Origin: Deltaproteobacteria bacterium | GTDB lineage: Bacteria > Desulfobacterota > JADFXK01 | Assembly: GCA_015233285.1 (NCBI GenBank) | Contig: JADFYA010000128.1 | Coordinates: 1-8,852, forward strand | Length of the DNA stretch: 8,852 nucleotides | Direction: 5' to 3' | Shown: piece by piece, positions 5,468-8,852 of the stretch | Position numbering within the stretch: position 1 is the first letter of the stretch | Layout: the number at the start of each line of letters is the position of its first letter | Program-made: the position numbers and the translations under genes | Notes under the pieces: generated by a model | What the model was told of the DNA's origin: nothing | The model's database searches: none | Seen by the model: only the letters and a program-made list of their open reading frames with translations

Positions 5468-7303
5468 TTAGTAACGCTCAAACTCATTTTCTTCAGATCC
5501 GGACATCTGTAATGTTACCCCTTTTTTCTCGTCTCCGGCGGATGTTTGCCCGGCCGAAGCGGCTCCCTTATTGGAAGATTTATGAGGGAGCATTCCGGGG
5601 TGGGAGGTCTTGGCTGAACCTGCCGCAACCATTTGGCGACCAGGCTTTGACCGTCTTCCCGGCGTACCTGCGTGCGGCTGATGCTCCAGCCTAAAGAAAC
5701 TGATTATTTCTCTAAGTTGCTCCGATTGAGCGGACAACTGCTCGCTGGCGGAAGCCATTTCTTCAGACGCACTGGCGCTTTGTTGAATCACCTGATCAAG
5801 CTGTTGAACGGCCTTGGACACCTGCTGAATACCGTCGGCCTGCTCACCACTGGAGGAATTGATCTCTTGAACTAACTCAGAAGTTTTTTGAATGTCAGGG
5901 ATGATGGTTTCGATCAACTTACCGGCGTGTTCGGCCACTTCCACACTGCTGACCGACAGGCTGCCGATTTCCTTAGCCGCATTCTGGCTCCGCTCGGCCA
6001 ATTTGCGCACTTCCGCGGCAACCACAGCGAACCCCTTACCGTGCTCCCCGGCCCGGGCTGCTTCGATGGCGGCATTAAGGGCCAACATATTGGTCTGCCG
6101 GGCAATTTCCTCGATAATCCCAATCTTTTCGGCGATACTCTTCATAGCCTTGACCGTTTCCGCTACCGACCGGCCACCCTCTTGAGTGTCTTTGGCCACT
6201 CTAATGGCGATTGCCGCGGTTTCTTTGGCGTTGTCGGCGTTTTGACTCACTGTGCTGCTCATTTCCTCCATGGAACTGGAGACTTCCTCTACGCTGGCGG
6301 CTTGCTCGGAGGCCCCTTGGGACATTTCGGTGGCCGTAGAACTGACTTCTTCACTGCCGGAAGCCACCTGGTCGGTGACAGACTGAATGTTACCCACCAC
6401 CTCCGTCAAGTCCTTGACCATTCTATCCAGGGCGATCATCAGCGTATCATTCCCAGACCTTATGTCAGCTTTGACCATCAGATTTCCGGATGCGATCTCC
6501 TGAGCCAGTTGGGTAATCCCGTTCATGGCCTGAATCATCTTGTTGAATGATTGCAACAGCATTCCGATCTCGTCCTTGGTGTTGGCTTCGAGCTGAACGT
6601 CCATATCCCCAATAGCCAGTTTTTCAGCCGCGGCGGACAGACTCTTGATCGGCCGGCTGATAATCTGGGCCAGGAAAAATCCAAGCCCGATAGCCAGGAT
6701 CACGCCGACTACAGCCAGGATGAGGCACAGCCTTTGAGCGTCGCGGGCCAGGTTTCCGTTTTCTTCAGACCTCTTTTTGGCCTGGTCCACCTTCAGGTCA
6801 AATATCTTATTTATCGACTCGGTAATGGCCCGGCCCAGAATAACGACATCACCCCGGAGTAAACTAATCGCGTCTTCCCTTTTATTTTCCAAAGCCAGGG
6901 AGATGGCTTTTTCCGTAATCAGCTTGTATTTTTCCAAACTTGATTTAACGATCTGGTATTCCTTTCGGACGTCTTCGGCCTTAATGGTTTTTTCAAACTT
7001 CGCCATATTTTCATCGATGGATTTGTCGAGATCCTTGATCACTGCTGTCAGGCCTTTCATTTCATCGGCCGTCTTGGCCATAATTATGTCTCTCACATTG
7101 ACCCGAATCCGTTGAAAGTCGTCGGAAACTTTATAGATATCTACCAATGGAGCGGTATTTCGGGCATACATGAGCTTATCTGCTTCGTCGAGCTGATGGA
7201 TGCTCCCTATGCCGATGTAGCCTATGAATCCGGCAATCAAGGCCACCAGGATAAAACCTGACAGAAGCTTTGTTCTGATCTTCAAATTATAGAACCAGTT
7301 CAT
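5468..7303 (-). CDS. Methyl-accepting chemotaxis protein with tethered tail
   Basis: A 611-residue transmembrane chemoreceptor. Helix TM1 is at 13-33 and TM2 at 192-214. The periplasmic part between them (about 34-190, helical and charged) fits the four-helix-bundle (4HB_MCP) sensor type; no ligand can be named. A HAMP domain follows (about 213-265, with the SRPIK entry motif), then a second HAMP-like segment (262-305, [13 protein letters not shown]). The signalling coiled coil spans 310-540. Its hairpin tip, which binds CheA and CheW, is intact ([20 protein letters not shown] at 398-417, then [20 protein letters not shown]). After FFRLEHQ comes a tail of about 69 residues rich in Gly, Ser, Ala and Lys, ending in EFERY, which resembles a CheR-docking pentapeptide. 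GGAGA lies before the ATG; the stop is TAA. It lies 96 bp after cheW, probably in the same operon. The receptor class is certain; the stimulus is unknown. Confidence 0.95.
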   Translation of the reverse strand: MNWFYNLKIRTKLLSGFILVALIAGFIGYIGIGSIHQLDEADKLMYARNTAPLVDIYKVSDDFQRIRVNVRDIIMAKTADEMKGLTAVIKDLDKSIDENMAKFEKTIKAEDVRKEYQIVKSSLEKYKLITEKAISLALENKREDAISLLRGDVVILGRAITESINKIFDLKVDQAKKRSEENGNLARDAQRLCLILAVVGVILAIGLGFFLAQIISRPIKSLSAAAEKLAIGDMDVQLEANTKDEIGMLLQSFNKMIQAMNGITQLAQEIASGNLMVKADIRSGNDTLMIALDRMVKDLTEVVGNIQSVTDQVASGSEEVSSTATEMSQGASEQAASVEEVSSSMEEMSSTVSQNADNAKETAAIAIRVAKDTQEGGRSVAETVKAMKSIAEKIGIIEEIARQTNMLALNAAIEAARAGEHGKGFAVVAAEVRKLAERSQNAAKEIGSLSVSSVEVAEHAGKLIETIIPDIQKTSELVQEINSSSGEQADGIQQVSKAVQQLDQVIQQSASASEEMASASEQLSAQSEQLREIISFFRLEHQPHAGTPGRRSKPGRQMVAAGSAKTSHPGMLPHKSSNKGAASAGQTSAGDEKKGVTLQMSGSEENEFERY

Positions 7304-7367
7304 GATCGTCTCTCCATTATTTTGTAATCAGCAGTTAAATCACGATCAGTTGTACCATGCTTTATAT

Positions 7368-7393
7368 GCCGGCGTTACGCAGCACTGGCCGGC
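7368..7393. other. GC-rich hairpin between cheW and the chemoreceptor
   Basis: GCCGGC occurs at 7368-7373 and 7388-7393. The word is its own reverse complement, so the two copies can form a six-base-pair GC stem around a 14-base loop in the cheW-receptor mRNA. No T-run follows, so it is not a typical terminator; it could stabilise or tune the 3' end of cheW. The evidence is slight. Confidence 0.25.
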
Positions 7394-7399
7394 CGGATT

Positions 7400-7960
7400 C
7401 TAACTAACACCGGCGGCCCGTCCCGTCCCTGCATTCGAAGCCGCGATGGACGCGGCCGGCGGCGAACTATTCGAAGAATCAGATGAATTCTTGACCAGGG
7501 CCAGCTCATCGGAGGAAAGCACCATATCAATGTCCAGAATGATCAAAAATTTCTCTCCGCACTTACCCATCCCTTTAAGGAACCTGGTGTCCAACCTGGT
7601 GCCCAGCGTGGGCGGAGGTGATATCTGACCGGGATCAAGATCTATGACCTCTTTTACCGAATCAGCCAGGGCGCCCATAAGGGTCAATTCGCCATCAATG
7701 GATATCTCGATAATCACAATACAGGTGTCCACCGTTCTTTCGATGGCTTTCATACCCAACTTCAGCCGTAGATCGATCACCGGCACGACGTTTCCCCGCA
7801 GATTTAACACGCCGCGGAAGAACTCCGGCATCCGAGGAACTTTGGTGATAGTAGTGAAATCCAAGATTTCCTTGACCTTGGAAATTTCGAGGGCGAAATC
7901 TTCTTCGTCAAGGGTGAAGGTGAGATACTGAGTTGCTTCAGTTATCGCGGCGGCACTCAT
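7400..7960 (-). CDS. cheW: Chemotaxis coupling protein CheW
   Basis: A cytosolic adaptor that links chemoreceptors to the kinase CheA in the signalling array. The CheW/SH3-like fold spans about residues 10-155. Recognisable blocks are QYLTFTLDEEDFALEISKVKEI (11-32), the PEFFRGVLNLRGNVVPVIDL segment (45-64) with the conserved NLRG and P-V-x-D-L, the middle strands TCIVIIEI (79-86) and ADSVKEVIDL (99-108), and the closing LDTRFLKGM and FLIILDIDMVL strands (123-131, 138-148). A low-complexity Ser/Ala/Pro-rich tail (about 156-186) extends the family's usual length by some 30 residues and is probably disordered. The ribosome site is strong: GGGAGGT a few bases before the ATG. The stop is TAG. It lies between two receptor genes on the same strand, which fits a dedicated coupling role. 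No cheA, cheR or cheB is in the window. Confidence 0.95.
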   Translation of the reverse strand: MSAAAITEATQYLTFTLDEEDFALEISKVKEILDFTTITKVPRMPEFFRGVLNLRGNVVPVIDLRLKLGMKAIERTVDTCIVIIEISIDGELTLMGALADSVKEVIDLDPGQISPPPTLGTRLDTRFLKGMGKCGEKFLIILDIDMVLSSDELALVKNSSDSSNSSPPAASIAASNAGTGRAAGVS

Positions 7961-8064
7961 GATTACCTCCCTGTTCGGTGATTAGTCGAGGACCGTTGAG
8001 CCACAAATTAACCATGGCCAAAATCATCACAATAAATATCAGGTTGGGGGCGATTAGTAAATAG

Positions 8065-8086
8065 GGATTATACCCATTGTTATGGG
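8065..8086 (-). promoter_or_regulatory. Candidate cheW promoter -10 box inside dyads
   Basis: On the minus strand a perfect TATAAT (plus-strand 8068-8073) lies about 107 bases before the cheW start. It is framed as GGGTATAATCCC, and directly upstream CCCAT-AACA-ATGGG forms a second dyad (8073-8086). A -35 match at the normal distance is poor (TGAGAT), so an activator or another factor may be needed. No flagellar sigma-28 or sigma-54 pattern was found. If real, cheW and the downstream receptor can be transcribed apart from the receptor remnant. Confidence 0.35.
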
Positions 8087-8121
8087 AGAATCTCACACGA
8101 GTATATGGGGGTTGCTATAGT

Positions 8122-8182
8122 GAGGATCAAAAAGAACCATGAGCAGCTCTCAAGATTAGGGAGGATCACCAAGAAGAACCAT
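8122..8182. repeat. Imperfect direct repeat upstream of cheW
   Basis: Two copies of a roughly 20-base word start 39 bases apart. The first is GAGGATCAAAAAGAACCAT (8122-8140). The second (8161-8182) begins GAGGATCACC and ends AAGAAGAACCAT, with three extra bases. They lie in the 341-bp gap between the receptor remnant and cheW, which contains no gene that I can support. They may be paired protein-binding sites or a small tandem duplication. Confidence 0.4.
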
Positions 8183-8203
8183 AAAGGCAGGCTGACTAAT
8201 GCA

Positions 8204-8243
8204 CACTTGAAAAGGCGCCTGGCTTTTGACACCTTTTCAAGTG
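8204..8243. terminator. 12-bp perfect hairpin after the receptor remnant
   Basis: CACTTGAAAAGG (8204-8215) and CCTTTTCAAGTG (8232-8243) are exact reverse complements around a 16-base loop. The structure starts 58 bases after the receptor remnant stop at 8302 and precedes the cheW promoter candidate, where a terminator would be expected. No T-run follows on the minus strand, so it is not a textbook Rho-independent terminator; an mRNA 3'-end stabiliser or protein-binding dyad is also possible. Confidence 0.45.
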
Positions 8244-8301
8244 CCCGGTAAGTGTTATCAATATATTTTGCCGGCTATGGTTTGTCCATCAGGATCTTGG
8301 T

Positions 8302-8852
8302 TTAGAAATGTTCAAAATTTACATCTTCAGAGTCACCCATATGTAATGCTATCCCTTTCTTCTCGTCTCGAAGGGATGCTTGCCCGGCCGAAGTGGTTTC
8401 TTTATTCAGGGCCTTGGGCGAACGAAACGTCTTAGGAGATGCCGCCGCAACTGCTTGGTCACGATGTTGTAACCGGCGGAGCGGCGAACCATGGGTACCC
8501 GACTGGTGTTCTAATCTAAAAAAGCTTATGACTTCTTTAAGTTGCTCCGACTGAGCGGATAACTGTTCACTGGCCGAGGCCATTTCTTCGGCGGCGCCGG
8601 CGTTTTGTTGGACCACCTGATCAAGCTGCTGGACAGCCTTGGAAACTTGCTCAATACCACCGGCCTGCTCACTACCGGAAGAGCTAATTTCTTGAATTAA
8701 TTCAGAGGTCCTCTAAATATAAGGGATGATGTTTTCGATAAACTTACCGGTGTGTTCGGCCATTTCAACACTGCTACCCGAAGGCCTGCTGATTTCTTAA
8801 GCCGCGTTCTGACCCCGCGCGGCCAGCTTACTTACCCCCGCCCCAACCACGA
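8302..8852 (-). pseudogene. 3' part of a second chemoreceptor, frame broken by two stops
   Basis: The minus-strand frame aligns without gaps to residues 427-540 of the complete receptor in this window, then continues into a similar tail. It opens VVGAGVSKLAARGQNAA where the intact receptor has [17 protein letters not shown]. In-frame TAA (8797-8799) and TAG (8713-8715) replace a Lys and a Gln codon. Damage is uneven: roughly 9 of the first 24 positions differ, including residues conserved across chemoreceptors, while near the C-terminal end of the coiled coil (residues 493-540) only about 6 of 48 differ, mostly conservatively. The tail keeps a DEKKG block and ends NFEHF. A GTG at 8614-8616 gives a 104-residue open frame to the TAA at 8302, but it is probably not a gene start. 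This is either a decaying paralogue or a real gene with base errors at a contig end; the 5' part is outside the window. Confidence 0.8.

Noticed and set aside
5888..6550. Long plus-strand frame of 220 codons opposite the chemoreceptor
   Set aside because: It is the complement of a clearly coding, conserved receptor region, and its sequence shows no recognisable protein features or ribosome site.
8122..8243. CRISPR-like or tandem array upstream of cheW
   Set aside because: Only two imperfect copies of one word and a single hairpin are present; there is no regular repeat-spacer pattern.

Overview
This is an 8.85-kb bacterial window holding eight genes or gene remnants and two structured intergenic repeats. 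Gene content, codon style and the chemoreceptor architecture suggest a free-living, chemotactic Gram-negative bacterium, plausibly one of the Desulfobacterota (former Deltaproteobacteria). That placement is inferred from protein style only, since there is no rRNA or other marker gene. I see no tRNA, CRISPR array, transposase, phage gene or replication origin. Both window edges cut through genes that carry in-frame stop codons, so the window may be a whole contig with weak ends.

Left part (1-2300, minus strand). In transcription order there is a small coiled-coil/winged-helix DNA-binding protein, a long imperfect hairpin just past its stop, the house-cleaning nucleotide pyrophosphatase RdgB, and a receiver-histidine kinase hybrid. 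The kinase reading frame is broken by one TAG inside the N-box of its ATPase domain, and the same frame stays open and protein-like to the window edge.

Middle part (2300-5271, plus strand). A roughly 400-bp divergent intergenic region leads into an unrecognised 166-residue protein. Ten bases after it comes prmA (ribosomal protein L11 methyltransferase), then a doubtful short ORF, then a ten-helix EamA/DMT-type transporter. Close spacing of the 166-residue gene and prmA suggests one transcript.

The convergent gap at 5272-5467 is filled by a 164-bp palindromic element with 18-bp terminal inverted repeats and a nearby 7-bp direct repeat, which looks like a non-coding dispersed element.

Right part (5468-8852, minus strand) is a chemotaxis cluster in the order chemoreceptor remnant - cheW - chemoreceptor. 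The complete receptor has two membrane helices, a four-helix-bundle-type sensor domain, a HAMP domain with a second HAMP-like segment, a methyl-accepting signalling domain and a flexible tail ending in a CheR-docking-like pentapeptide. CheW would couple this receptor to a CheA encoded elsewhere. The upstream receptor is a close paralogue whose signalling domain contains two in-frame stops and increasing damage toward the window edge, while its own tail keeps the pentapeptide. No wholly new multi-gene system is evident. The best leads are the shared receptor tail, the palindromic element, the orphan partner of prmA, the hairpin behind the winged-helix gene and the broken reading frames at both edges.
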